A DNA stretch of 64,000 nucleotides from Acetobacter sp. Lineage in GTDB: Bacteria; Pseudomonadota; Alphaproteobacteria; Acetobacterales; Acetobacteraceae. Positions within the stretch are counted from its first letter, which is position 1. Each line of letters starts with the position of its first letter. Shown one piece after another: positions 36,090 through 44,694 of this stretch. Below the pieces are notes generated by a model that did no database searches, was not told the DNA's origin, and was given only the letters and a program-made list of their open reading frames with translations. The position numbers and the translations under genes were made by a program. Location: assembly GCA_017413025.1 (NCBI GenBank), contig JAFPVE010000008.1, positions 1-64,000 of the forward strand, in the 5' to 3' direction.

Positions 36090-36779
36090 ATGAGTATTAC
36101 TGATATTTCTTCAGATGTCGTCAATCGTCTTACAGCTGTTCGTTATCGTATAGCGAAAGCAGCAATGTCTGTGGGACGTGATTCATCTTCCATAACGTTA
36201 GTTGCTGTCTCTAAATTTCATTCACGTGAAAGCATTTTAGAGGCTGTAAAGGCTGATCAGTATATTTTTGGAGAAAATCGTGTGCAAGAAGCTACGGTTA
36301 AGTTTTCTCCGATACAAACTGTTATACCGGATCTACGTGTACATCTAATTGGTAGTTTACAAACGAATAAAGTACGTGATGCGATACGTATAGCTCATGT
36401 GATTGAGAGTTTAGACCGTCCAGCTTTAGCAGAAGCACTTGATCGTGCCGCTCAAGCCGAAGGATATTTGCCAGATCTTCTTGTACAGGTGAATACAGGC
36501 AATGAGCCACAAAAACATGGTGTGCCTCTTGAAGAAGCTGATTGTTTTATTGATGTATGTTGTCGACGTTTTGGCAATAAACTTCGTGGATTGATGTGTA
36601 TCCCCCCTATAGGTGTGGATCCAATACCTCATTTTGTTATGTTACGTAAACTAGCCCAAACACATGGTTTAGAGATGTTGTCTATGGGAATGTCAGCTGA
36701 TTTTGAGCAAGCCATTATACATGGAGCGACGCACGTTCGGATTGGAAGTGCTATATTTGGTGCACGATCTAATCCATAA
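36090..36779 (+). CDS. YggS/PROSC family PLP homeostasis protein
   Basis: A single-domain PLP-binding protein (230 residues) with an alanine-racemase-type barrel that buffers pyridoxal phosphate and affects amino-acid balance. The PLP lysine is in LVAVSKFH (residue 42), followed by FGENRVQEA and HLIGSLQTNK. LLVQVNTGNEPQKHG and SMGMSADFEQAI complete the signature. An ATG at 36081 is in frame, but GAGGA lies 9 nt before the ATG at 36090, which is therefore preferred. It is monocistronic or precedes kup by 94 nt. Confidence 0.94.
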   Translation: MSITDISSDVVNRLTAVRYRIAKAAMSVGRDSSSITLVAVSKFHSRESILEAVKADQYIFGENRVQEATVKFSPIQTVIPDLRVHLIGSLQTNKVRDAIRIAHVIESLDRPALAEALDRAAQAEGYLPDLLVQVNTGNEPQKHGVPLEEADCFIDVCCRRFGNKLRGLMCIPPIGVDPIPHFVMLRKLAQTHGLEMLSMGMSADFEQAIIHGATHVRIGSAIFGARSNP

Positions 36780-36873
36780 GTGTTTGAAACCATAATCATT
36801 CTAACAAGTAATAGAAAAATGAGTAATAGAAAGGAAAATATCGTTTGGATGAGATTTATTTTTATTTCAAGAT

Positions 36874-38859
36874 ATGGAATTAAATAATACTATGACTGTT
36901 TCTTCTTCACCTAATGAACCATCTATGCAAGAACAAGAAACTCTCTTGCCTGAACCCCGGCATATTGCTGAGTTTGGGGCAGATCAACATCATGTGACAA
37001 CGCCTGTCGGATTTGCCTCATTACTGGGTGTGCTTGGGGTTGTCTATGGTGATATTGGCACGAGTCCTTTATATGCTTTTCGTTCGACAGTTGAAATGCT
37101 TCATAATGGTAAGCAAGCTGCACCATGGGAAATTATGGGGATTGCAAGTCTTATTTTTTGGACAATTATTCTTATTGTTACTATTAAATATGTATTATTA
37201 ATTATGCGGGCAGATTATAATGGAGAAGGGGGTATCCTTGCGATTATGTCTCTCGCACAACGTATGACCTCTGTAGCAAACAAGAAAGTAATTCTTGGGC
37301 TTATTGGAATTACGGGAACATGTCTTTTTTTCGGTGATGGTATTATTACGCCAGCTATTTCAGTATTATCGGCGATTGAGGGCATAGAGGTTAATTTTCC
37401 TGCTGCGCGTGATATTGTTATACCTGTCTCTGTTCTTGTTCTTATGAGTTTGTTTAGTGTTCAGTGGATTGGAACTGGAAAAGTCGGCTCTGTTTTTGGT
37501 CCTATCATGTTGTTGTGGTTTGGGACAATTGGCGTTGTAGGAGCTATAGGGATTAGCCATAATCCGATTATTTTGATGGCGTTATCACCTACTTATGCTA
37601 TAGAGTTTATAATTTATCATGGCACTTTGTCGTTTTTAACGCTTGGTGCCGTTGTATTATGTGTGACGGGTGCTGAAGCGTTATATGCGGATATGGGACA
37701 TTTTGGGCGTAACCCTATTCGTTTTGCATGGTTGTTCTTTGTATTACCGATGTTAGTGCTCAATTATTTTGGACAAGCTGCTTTAGTGATGACAAACGCA
37801 TCTGCATTATCTAACCCTTTTTTTATACTGTGTCCGCATTGGATGCGTAACCCTATGGTGGTACTTTCAACATTTGCGACAGTGATTGCAAGTCAAGCAG
37901 GCATTTCAGGAGGGTTTTCTTTATGTCGACAGCTTATGCAACTCGGTTATGTGCCACGTATGCGTATTGTGCATACGAATGCTGATGAAGAGGGACAAGT
38001 TTACTTACCTGATTTTAATCGTTTTTTAGCTGTAGGTGCCGTTTTGCTTGTGATCGCCTTTCGTAGCTCTAATGCGTTAGCTTCGGCATATGGTATTGCT
38101 GTTACAGGGACATTTATATGTACATCGACGTTAGCGACAGTTGTTTTTAAGCGTTATTTCAAATGGCCAACATGGCGGGTCATTGCAGTATTCGGTGGTT
38201 TTTTATTGCTTGATGGTACTTTCTTTACGGCAAACCTTCTCAAAATATTAGATGGTGGTTGGGTGCCTATTCTTCTTGGTGTTGTTCTTATCTTAATGAT
38301 GACAACATGGAAAAAAGGTCGTAGCCTTATTATTGCACGTCAACGTCAAAATAGTTTGCCTTTGAGAAGTTTTATTGCAAGATTACCCCAATCTCGTACT
38401 ATTCGTGTGCCTGGTATGGCTATTTTTATGACAAGCACACCAGACTTTGTTCCCCCATGTCTGTTACATAATTTACGTCATAATCATATTTTACATGATC
38501 ATATTTTACTCGTTACAGTTCAAACGCTTGATCAGCCAGAGGCTGAACGTAATCATCGCGTAACAGTGGAAGAATTAGCGCCGAATATCTACCGTGTTAT
38601 TTTGCATTACGGTTTCATGGAGATGCCTAATATCCCACGTGCCTTGGAGGAGTTAAAAGCAAACGGGGTGAATTTTGACGCTATTCAGGCTTCTTATTTT
38701 ACCTCGCGTGAAATTATTACACGTTCTACTATGCCCGGTTTATTACGCTGGCAACAGTCCTTGTTTGTGTTTATGTTTCGCAATGCTGTTTCTAATACAG
38801 AGTTCTTTCGCATTCCCCCTGATCGTGTGGTAGAGCTTGGTGTTAAAGTTGCCATCTGA
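36874..38859 (+). CDS. kup: Potassium uptake protein Kup
   Basis: Inner-membrane K+/H+ symporter of the KUP/HAK family. At 661 residues it is standard length. A hydrophilic stretch of about 45 residues precedes VVYGDIGTSPLYAF, the family hallmark. About twelve membrane helices run to residue 475, including NGEGGILAIMSL, FGDGIITPAISVLSA and GAEALYADMGHFG. A cytoplasmic C-terminal domain of about 180 residues follows. The stop lies inside the start region of hemW, so translation of the two may be coupled. Confidence 0.96.
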   Translation: MELNNTMTVSSSPNEPSMQEQETLLPEPRHIAEFGADQHHVTTPVGFASLLGVLGVVYGDIGTSPLYAFRSTVEMLHNGKQAAPWEIMGIASLIFWTIILIVTIKYVLLIMRADYNGEGGILAIMSLAQRMTSVANKKVILGLIGITGTCLFFGDGIITPAISVLSAIEGIEVNFPAARDIVIPVSVLVLMSLFSVQWIGTGKVGSVFGPIMLLWFGTIGVVGAIGISHNPIILMALSPTYAIEFIIYHGTLSFLTLGAVVLCVTGAEALYADMGHFGRNPIRFAWLFFVLPMLVLNYFGQAALVMTNASALSNPFFILCPHWMRNPMVVLSTFATVIASQAGISGGFSLCRQLMQLGYVPRMRIVHTNADEEGQVYLPDFNRFLAVGAVLLVIAFRSSNALASAYGIAVTGTFICTSTLATVVFKRYFKWPTWRVIAVFGGFLLLDGTFFTANLLKILDGGWVPILLGVVLILMMTTWKKGRSLIIARQRQNSLPLRSFIARLPQSRTIRVPGMAIFMTSTPDFVPPCLLHNLRHNHILHDHILLVTVQTLDQPEAERNHRVTVEELAPNIYRVILHYGFMEMPNIPRALEELKANGVNFDAIQASYFTSREIITRSTMPGLLRWQQSLFVFMFRNAVSNTEFFRIPPDRVVELGVKVAI

Positions 38860-40021
38860 ACGGAATGTACAAGACGAACCTCTTGCCTTATATGTTCATT
38901 GGCCGTTTTGTCTTTCTCGATGTCCATATTGTGATTTTAATGCACATGTGCGCGCGATAATACCTCAGGATCGTTTTAGAGCTTTGTTGCGCACTGAACT
39001 CATGTATGAGGCAAAGCGTTTGGGGCGTCGACGTTTGGGATCCATTTTTTTCGGTGGTGGTACACCGTCTTTGATGTTTCCTGAAACAGTTGCTCAAATT
39101 ATTGCAGACGCATCAACTTATTTTGATCCTGTGTCTAATTTAGAAATTACGTTAGAAGCGAATCCTACGAGTGTTGAAGTTGAAAAATTTAAGCGTTTTC
39201 GTCAAGCAGGTGTTAATCGTATTTCGTTGGGGATTCAAGCCTTAGAAAAACAGGCATTACAATTTTTAGGGCGTAAGCATTCTATAGCGCAAGCGTATGC
39301 TGCTATTGAAACGGCGCAAACTCTATTTCCACGTGTGACTTTTGATCTTATCTATGCACGTCCTGGACAAACGGTTCATGCTTGGCAGCATGAACTTTGT
39401 CATGCATTAAGCTTTGCTACGGAGCATGTAGCTCTATACCAATTAACTATAGAGCATGGTACACGTTTTGCCTCTCTTTACCGTGAAGGTCAGTTTGTTC
39501 TTCCAGCAGAAGAAGAGGCAGCTGATTTATACACGCTGACAGCGGAAATAACCTCTGCATATGGGTTACAGGCTTATGAAGTGTCTAACTATGCTCGTGT
39601 TGGCTGTGAGAGTCGTCACAATTTGGTTTATTGGCGTTATGGTGATTATCTTGGTATAGGACCTGGTGCACATAGTCGTTTTATGTTGTCGAGCGGTTTT
39701 TATGCTATACAACGGCATCGAGTGCCAGAGTTATGGGCAGATTTAGTAGAACAATATGGTACGGGGCAAAGCATACAAGAAACTTTAGATGCGCGAGATC
39801 GTGCGCGTGAAATGCTTTTAATGGGCTTAAGAATCGGCGAGGGAATCGATCTTCATCGTTTTGTGATACGTACGGGTATTTCTCTTGAAGAAAGCGTGGA
39901 TACGGTTATTTTGAATAAGGCGTTAGAAGAAAACTATCTGATCCTGACAAAGGACGTTTTGCGTGCGACACAAAAAGGACGGTTACGGTTGGAATCTTTG
40001 TTGACAGCATTAGTACTCTAA
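38840..40021 (+). CDS. hemW: Radical SAM haem chaperone HemW
   Basis: Coproporphyrinogen III oxidase-like radical SAM protein that delivers haem rather than oxidising porphyrin. The 393 residues include the [4Fe-4S] motif C24-x3-C28-x2-C31 followed by DF. The absence of a fourth cysteine at that point is the usual mark of HemW against true HemN. YVHWPFCLSRCPYC, FFGGGTPSL and GIQALEKQALQFLGR fit. GTG at 38840 and TTG at 38837 or 38849 are possible starts, overlapping the kup end by up to 23 nt. A terminator follows the gene. Confidence 0.92.
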   Translation: MLKLPSERNVQDEPLALYVHWPFCLSRCPYCDFNAHVRAIIPQDRFRALLRTELMYEAKRLGRRRLGSIFFGGGTPSLMFPETVAQIIADASTYFDPVSNLEITLEANPTSVEVEKFKRFRQAGVNRISLGIQALEKQALQFLGRKHSIAQAYAAIETAQTLFPRVTFDLIYARPGQTVHAWQHELCHALSFATEHVALYQLTIEHGTRFASLYREGQFVLPAEEEAADLYTLTAEITSAYGLQAYEVSNYARVGCESRHNLVYWRYGDYLGIGPGAHSRFMLSSGFYAIQRHRVPELWADLVEQYGTGQSIQETLDARDRAREMLLMGLRIGEGIDLHRFVIRTGISLEESVDTVILNKALEENYLILTKDVLRATQKGRLRLESLLTALVL

Positions 40022-40061
40022 TAGAACACTTTATGAAAGACTATTTTGAAAAATAGGGAGG

Positions 40062-40084
40062 CAAGGTTTTTAACCTTGTTTTAG
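40062..40084 (+). terminator. Rho-independent terminator after hemW
   Basis: A 7-bp stem CAAGGTT/AACCTTG with a TTT loop is followed by TTTTAG. It ends just before the start codon of the DUF1489 gene, so that gene would need its own promoter or read-through. Confidence 0.7.
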
Positions 40085-40087
40085 TTT

Positions 40088-40513
40088 GTGCTTCATCTTG
40101 TCAAACTCGTTGTTGGGGTCTCTTCGATAGAGGAACTTGTAGCCCGGCAAGCGCAACAAGATAATACACGTTTGTGTGCAGGGTTTGATGATCCTTTACC
40201 TGTTGTGCATACGAGGCATTATCCTCGTCAAAGAGAGGCTTTGTTAAAAGGAGGTTCTCTTTATCGTGTGATTAAGGGGATGATTGTTTGTAGGCAAGCG
40301 TTAGAAGCTATTGAAAAAGAAGTCCGCCCTGATGGGCATGAGGAAACAATCTTATTTTTATCGCCTATTCTTATTCGCGTAGAAGCGCGACCTATGCGTC
40401 CGTTTCAGGGGTGGCGTTATCTTTCTGCTACAGATGCCCCAGCTGATCAAGAACCTGTTTCTGTCGATTCATCTCAATCTTTGTTACAAGATTTAGCGAA
40501 GTTAGGCTTATAA
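40088..40513 (+). CDS. DUF1489 family protein
   Basis: A 141-residue soluble protein of the DUF1489 family, found mainly in alphaproteobacteria and of unknown function. Typical features are LHLVKLVVGVSSIEEL at the N-terminus, LKGGSLYRVIKGMIVCRQ in the middle and RPFQGWRYLSATDAPAD near the end. It starts with GTG at 40088 only a few bases after the hemW terminator hairpin, so its upstream signals must overlap that hairpin. The last about 20 residues are variable. Confidence 0.85.
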   Translation: MLHLVKLVVGVSSIEELVARQAQQDNTRLCAGFDDPLPVVHTRHYPRQREALLKGGSLYRVIKGMIVCRQALEAIEKEVRPDGHEETILFLSPILIRVEARPMRPFQGWRYLSATDAPADQEPVSVDSSQSLLQDLAKLGL

Positions 40514-40625
40514 AGGTGTCTCTATTGTTGAAAAAATGAAAAAAAGTATTTTTCTGCACTTGACGTTTTTTAAAATCTGTTGTTATAACTAGTTACGCCA
40601 GAAACGTTTTTTCAAAGACGTTTTT

Positions 40626-40701
40626 GTCCCGTTCGTCTAGAGGCCTAGGACATCGCCCTTTCACGGCGGCAACACGGGTTCGAATCCCGTACGGGACGCC
40701 A
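40626..40701 (+). tRNA. tRNA-Glu (TTC anticodon)
   Basis: A 76-nt cloverleaf with acceptor stem GTCCCGT/ACGGGAC, a D-arm containing TCGTCTAGAGGCCTAGGAC, and anticodon loop CTTTCAC. The T-loop is TTCGAAT, and GCCA ends the gene with encoded CCA. Anticodon TTC reads glutamate codons and is a target of MnmA. Confidence 0.97.
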
Positions 40702-41014
40702 TTTGTAGACGTTATGGTTATGGCAAATTAATGGTACGACAGAGCGATACGGTAGCGTGTATATAGGTTAAGTTGTGCACCTAATCTCTGATAATTCGTA
40801 AAAGATGAAAACGCTGTTTGTGTTTGTATGAGTATTTTAAAAATCTCTGAACACATTTTCGGTCTTGCTGTTGTAGGCAACGAAAAGAGAATTAAAAGAA
40901 AGATAGAGAGATATATGTCTTCTTTATTTTCTTTTAAGGAAAAAGAGATATAATATCCTTTTATACAATGTCTCTTTCTTGTTTAACCTAAACCTATGAA
41001 AGGTAAAAATTATT
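40702..41014. other. Intergenic, no gene seen
   Basis: This 313-nt stretch between tRNA-Glu and the small membrane protein gene is AT-rich in its second half. AAGGT lies shortly before the ATG at 41015. I see no further RNA gene. Confidence 0.5.
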
Positions 41015-41269
41015 ATGTTCGTTAAAAAATGTGCACACGCCTGTATTACTCGTACCTGTCAAGAATTTTCTGTTGAACAAAAGTTCACATTGTTTGTCTC
41101 TGTGGTTGGTAATCTTGGATGTTGTCTTTTTACAGCGTTTGCAAGCAGGGCACAAAAGGAAGGTGATGCGAAGAAAGCGAATAACTATGGTACATTTGCA
41201 GGTTTATTTATTGGAATAGCCTTTATTGTGCAAATGTTATTCGATTTTGATGCTCTAAAAATTCGGTAA
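41015..41269 (+). CDS. Small membrane protein of unknown function
   Basis: An 84-residue protein with two likely membrane helices: FTLFVSVVGNLGCCLFTAFA (about residues 24-43) and FAGLFIGIAFIVQMLF (about 61-76). A short basic, hydrophilic loop with KEGDAKKANN separates them. Four cysteines are clustered at C6, C10, C15 and C36-C37. An AAAGGT ribosome site precedes the ATG, and a strong terminator follows, supporting a real single-gene transcript. I do not recognise the family. Confidence 0.6.
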   Translation: MFVKKCAHACITRTCQEFSVEQKFTLFVSVVGNLGCCLFTAFASRAQKEGDAKKANNYGTFAGLFIGIAFIVQMLFDFDALKIR

Positions 41270-41287
41270 ATAATCGGTAAATAAAAG

Positions 41288-41320
41288 GAATGGGTGGATA
41301 TTAGATCTACCCATTCTCAT
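41288..41320 (+). terminator. Rho-independent terminator
   Basis: GAATGGGT pairs with ACCCATTC around a GAT...ATC inner pairing, followed by TCATCTCTGTTCTC. It begins 19 nt past the stop of the small membrane protein gene. Confidence 0.7.
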
Positions 41321-41765
41321 CTCTGTTCTCTTATTATGAACACATGAGATGAACGAGAATTTTCTATCACTTATGTGGTAGGTCTGTTAGACAAAAGGGT
41401 TTATTGTCGAAAAAATCTTGACTTAAAAAGAAACAGAAAAATAGAAGGGTCCACACGAAAAAAAAATAAGAAATTAAGAAGAATTATAAAGTTTCTAACC
41501 TTATGTGCCAAATTGGTATAAAGGGGCGGGCTTCACAAAGCATTTAGAAAAACACACAACATTTTTATAAACTTTATAAAGCATTTGCCTTGCGTCGAAG
41601 TGTTTGGTTTAAAATATACAAAAAGCAAACGTAATAATTTAGTGTCGCATCAACATTATAGTGGTGAATTTGATATTCTTACGACAAAAATACTACACCT
41701 TGTTGTTACCTACTCCTTCTATCTTTAGCAAACGCATTTTCCTTGTTTTTTCGTTCCTGTATTAT
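41321..41765. other. Intergenic, AT-rich, no gene seen
   Basis: About 445 nt between the terminator and the orphan minus-strand ORF. It contains runs of A and T and short imperfect repeats (for example ATAAACTTTATAAAGCATTT), but no coding or RNA signal I can support. Confidence 0.5.
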
Positions 41766-42422
41766 TTACCTTTTTCTTTCTGCATAGATTTTTTTTACTT
41801 TTTCATAGAGGCAAGATTCATACGCGTTAAAAAACATAGGATCTTTTTCATCAGCTTTGGGCATATAATAAGTAAAAATATCTTCTACACGTACTACATT
41901 AAAAACTTTATCACCTCCTCTTTGCCGAGTCAGATTTCCCATCTCGTTTTCGGGTTCAGTTTCCCACTTTTTAGGCACATAGATAGAGAGATTAAAGCCT
42001 AGCTTTTTCATATCTTCTAACTGTTTTAAAGTATAATACGGGTCATTTGGCAGACACTCAGCGAGTACATCATGAATGACTTTGTCTAGTTTTTTCTTAT
42101 TCCACTCACATAACAAGTTATACAAATGCATTAAGCTCTCTGCTCTTTCCTGAATTGTACGCGACCCACGTACTCTAAATTCATAAGTGCCAAGTCTATC
42201 TTCATTAACTTTCAATTGTAATAGAAGGCGCTCACTCAATACGAGGAACGTTGAGACAAATAAATGATAAAAATCCTCATCTTCTAGCTTGTCTTTTAAT
42301 ACTTGATCATAGGTATCTTTGTTTTGATGTTTTAGATCCTCACAAAAGTCTATCCACCATACCGCGGAACAGCCACATACTGAATAATAAATTTTGTCAC
42401 TTTCGTAAAATTCTATTTTCAT
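41766..42422 (-). CDS. Orphan hypothetical protein
   Basis: A 218-residue soluble protein, acidic to neutral, with a mixed helical pattern and no signal peptide or membrane segment. Charged stretches (YDQVLKDKLEDEDFYHLF) alternate with aromatic ones. I recognise no family or catalytic motif. Its base composition is more AT-rich than the ferritin-like and ClpP genes next to it. It is flanked by long non-coding stretches on both sides (about 445 and 200 nt), which is typical of horizontally acquired single genes. Confidence 0.55.
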   Translation of the reverse strand: MKIEFYESDKIYYSVCGCSAVWWIDFCEDLKHQNKDTYDQVLKDKLEDEDFYHLFVSTFLVLSERLLLQLKVNEDRLGTYEFRVRGSRTIQERAESLMHLYNLLCEWNKKKLDKVIHDVLAECLPNDPYYTLKQLEDMKKLGFNLSIYVPKKWETEPENEMGNLTRQRGGDKVFNVVRVEDIFTYYMPKADEKDPMFFNAYESCLYEKVKKIYAERKR

Positions 42423-42612
42423 GACCCGTATCCTTTTATTGTTATCTTGACTCTATTCTCATTACTAAAACATAGCATGTTGGATTATACTATAGTTTTA
42501 ATTTTTAGTTTCTCAATTTTTCTTATAAGGTGATAAAAGATAATTTATTTTCACTTGACTCAATCTTTTAGATGGATAAAAACAGCATCAACTTGTTCAG
42601 AATATCAATTTA

Positions 42613-42636
42613 TGAGATCTCTTAATAAAGAGATCT
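42613..42636 (-). terminator. Hairpin overlapping the stop of the ferritin-like gene
   Basis: A perfect 10-bp inverted repeat (GAGATCTCTT/AAGAGATCTC) with a 4-nt loop includes the TAA stop codon. The following tract is AT-rich but has only a weak T-run, so it may be a terminator or an RNA-stabilising 3' hairpin. Confidence 0.55.
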
Positions 42637-43611
42637 CACAAACTCCCAACACCGACCAACATTACGAATAACACGCGCAATAAAGGGGGGGGTTGTCGGG
42701 CGTAATAAGCGTGGATCATACCCTGAGAAACGGCGGGCGTCTTCACTCAGACATAATTCCATGAAATCAGGCAGGCTGATTTTGGCATTTGTCATATCTT
42801 TTGTACCCGTTACTGTAAAATTATTGTCTTGTGTATGTTCTTGCCCCTTATCATCTACAGTGCGAACAAGCCTCATACGTTCATAAGCCAAAAATGCCCA
42901 AACGCCCCAAACTTTAAGTTCAAAGAAGGGACGACGCCACCATGGCATAACAGCCCGGTACCATGCAAGCCAATTGGCAAATAACAGAATATGACGGGTT
43001 TCTTCCTGCATGACAGGTTCAAATGTATCGATAAGCTCTTGCGGGAAGAAACCGGAGCGTCTGGCAAGTTCAAACATACCAAAAGCAAAGAAACTATCGA
43101 TACATTCTGAAAATCCGGTGACCATATACGCCCATTCGACATCTTTAGGCTCAATATACGGAGGTTCTGGTGCCATAGGAATATTGTAGGCTGCTACCAT
43201 CCGTGCTAATACTTCTTTATGTCGGTTTTCTTCCCACGCATTGCGAGCAATAGCATCTCTCATATCCGGATCTTCGACAAGTTTAGCATAAGCCGCCATA
43301 CGTAATCGTGCCTTGCCCTCAGTTTGAACTGCAATATCCCAAATAGGAAGAGAAACAATTTTATGTAGCGTTTCTGGATCAAGCTTTGGCCAGTCAATAA
43401 CAGAAGGCTTATAAGGGTTGAAAGTATCGCGGAACATTGCTGCAACAGCGCGTTTATGCTCTTCTGAACCAGGACGCAGAGGACCTTGGTCAGGGCATGT
43501 CCAATGCCTTGCACGGTAATCGGCTTCAACAATAGCTTGTTCATTAGGGGGCGTGGGCAAATCATCTACACTATCAGGTAGGTGGGTGTAAATATCACTT
43601 AAAGAATCCAT
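42622..43611 (-). CDS. Ferritin-like di-iron protein
   Basis: A 329-residue helical protein with the repeated Glu and Glu-x-x-His motifs of ferritin-like di-iron carboxylates: EENRH near residue 127 and EETRH near residue 203, with further conserved Glu residues in FSECID. Such proteins occur in acetic acid bacteria and other proteobacteria with no assigned reaction; they may bind iron or act as oxygenases. The N-terminus is Pro-rich. It is followed by a hairpin that includes its stop codon and is preceded by the ClpP-type gene, 106 nt away on the same strand. Confidence 0.8.
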   Translation of the reverse strand: MDSLSDIYTHLPDSVDDLPTPPNEQAIVEADYRARHWTCPDQGPLRPGSEEHKRAVAAMFRDTFNPYKPSVIDWPKLDPETLHKIVSLPIWDIAVQTEGKARLRMAAYAKLVEDPDMRDAIARNAWEENRHKEVLARMVAAYNIPMAPEPPYIEPKDVEWAYMVTGFSECIDSFFAFGMFELARRSGFFPQELIDTFEPVMQEETRHILLFANWLAWYRAVMPWWRRPFFELKVWGVWAFLAYERMRLVRTVDDKGQEHTQDNNFTVTGTKDMTNAKISLPDFMELCLSEDARRFSGYDPRLLRPTTPPFIARVIRNVGRCWEFVRSLY

Positions 43612-43717
43612 ATGTCATACCCTAAATTTGAGACTTAAAAAGTCAAAACGTTGGTTAAACTCAATACTGGGCATAAACCTTAATCCATATTGGAACAAAG
43701 AATGCCATTTCTATATT

Positions 43718-44413
43718 CTATGGCAAATCAGAAGCATAAGAAATGATCTTTGTCACCAAACCATAAGCAATCGCTTCTTGTGCCGACATCCAGTAGTTAC
43801 GATCGGTATCTTTGGCTATTTTTTCGTAGCTGTGACCGGTTTCTTGAGCAAAAATGTGATTGAGTCGCTCACGCATTTTAATAATTTCGCGGGCTTCAAT
43901 GTCAATATCTGTTGCAGGTCCTCGTACACCACCCATGGGTTGGTGGAGGAGAAATCGGGTATTGGGCAAACAGAATCTCCGTTGTTTATGTCCTGCTGCA
44001 AAGATTAGGGCGCCTGCTGAGGCAACCCATCCTGTACCGATCATGTTAATAGGTGCAACAGAATCAACAAAACGAATCATATCATGTATCGTATCGCCAC
44101 TTTCAACATGTCCTCCGGGAGAGTTAATATAGATATCAATAGGTTTATCGGATGCACCGAGCAAGGCAAGAAGACGCGCTGTGACATCGCGAGCAATTTT
44201 GTCGTCGATACCGCCAAAAATTAAAACTTTACGTTGTTTAAAAAGTTTGTGTTCGATTTCTTCAGATAAAGCGTTAGACTTGTTTGCATTGTCTGTATCA
44301 TCAGAATCGTCTGGTTTTTCTGTATGTTCCGAATTATCGTTGGCGGTAAATTCTGATTTAATGGGTATGAGAGAAAAGATATCTGACATAATTGTTTTAG
44401 GTTTCTCTTTCAT
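43718..44413 (-). CDS. ClpP-family serine protease with acidic N-terminal extension
   Basis: A 231-residue ClpP-fold peptidase. The catalytic triad is visible: S132 in GWVASAGAL, H157 in LLHQPMGG, and an Asp in KDTDRNYW (202 or 204). INSPGGHVESGDTIHDMI is the typical handle region. About 45 residues at the N-terminus are rich in Asp, Asn and Ser and replace the usual short propeptide. ATGs at 44413 and 44389 are both possible starts. No clpX or lon is adjacent, as it would be for the main ClpP, so this is probably a secondary ClpP. Its partner ATPase is unknown. Confidence 0.9.
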   Translation of the reverse strand: MKEKPKTIMSDIFSLIPIKSEFTANDNSEHTEKPDDSDDTDNANKSNALSEEIEHKLFKQRKVLIFGGIDDKIARDVTARLLALLGASDKPIDIYINSPGGHVESGDTIHDMIRFVDSVAPINMIGTGWVASAGALIFAAGHKQRRFCLPNTRFLLHQPMGGVRGPATDIDIEAREIIKMRERLNHIFAQETGHSYEKIAKDTDRNYWMSAQEAIAYGLVTKIISYASDLP

Positions 44414-44694
44414 GTTTGTGTTCCGTGTTTGTCATTGTGATGTTATCTGATATTACTTATTGAGAATGTTTGTTCGTCTGTCCATGAATATTTATCCATA
44501 AATATATTAATATATAAGTATTCTGTGAAGGGTCTTCCTCTATCACTTGAATCATTTTTTGTAACGTAGACCATGTTCATAAAATACGATTCCTAAATTT
44601 TTATAGCATATATGGAGAATGTCTACGAGACGATGCACCATTTATATACTAAACGCCTATACCACCATTCGTATCATTGTAGTATAGGGGAAAG

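Noticed and set aside
41661..42002. A 113-codon plus-strand open frame rich in Phe and Ile
   Set aside because: It is antisense to the minus-strand gene at 41766-42422 and its hydrophobicity is explained by AT-rich reverse-strand codons.
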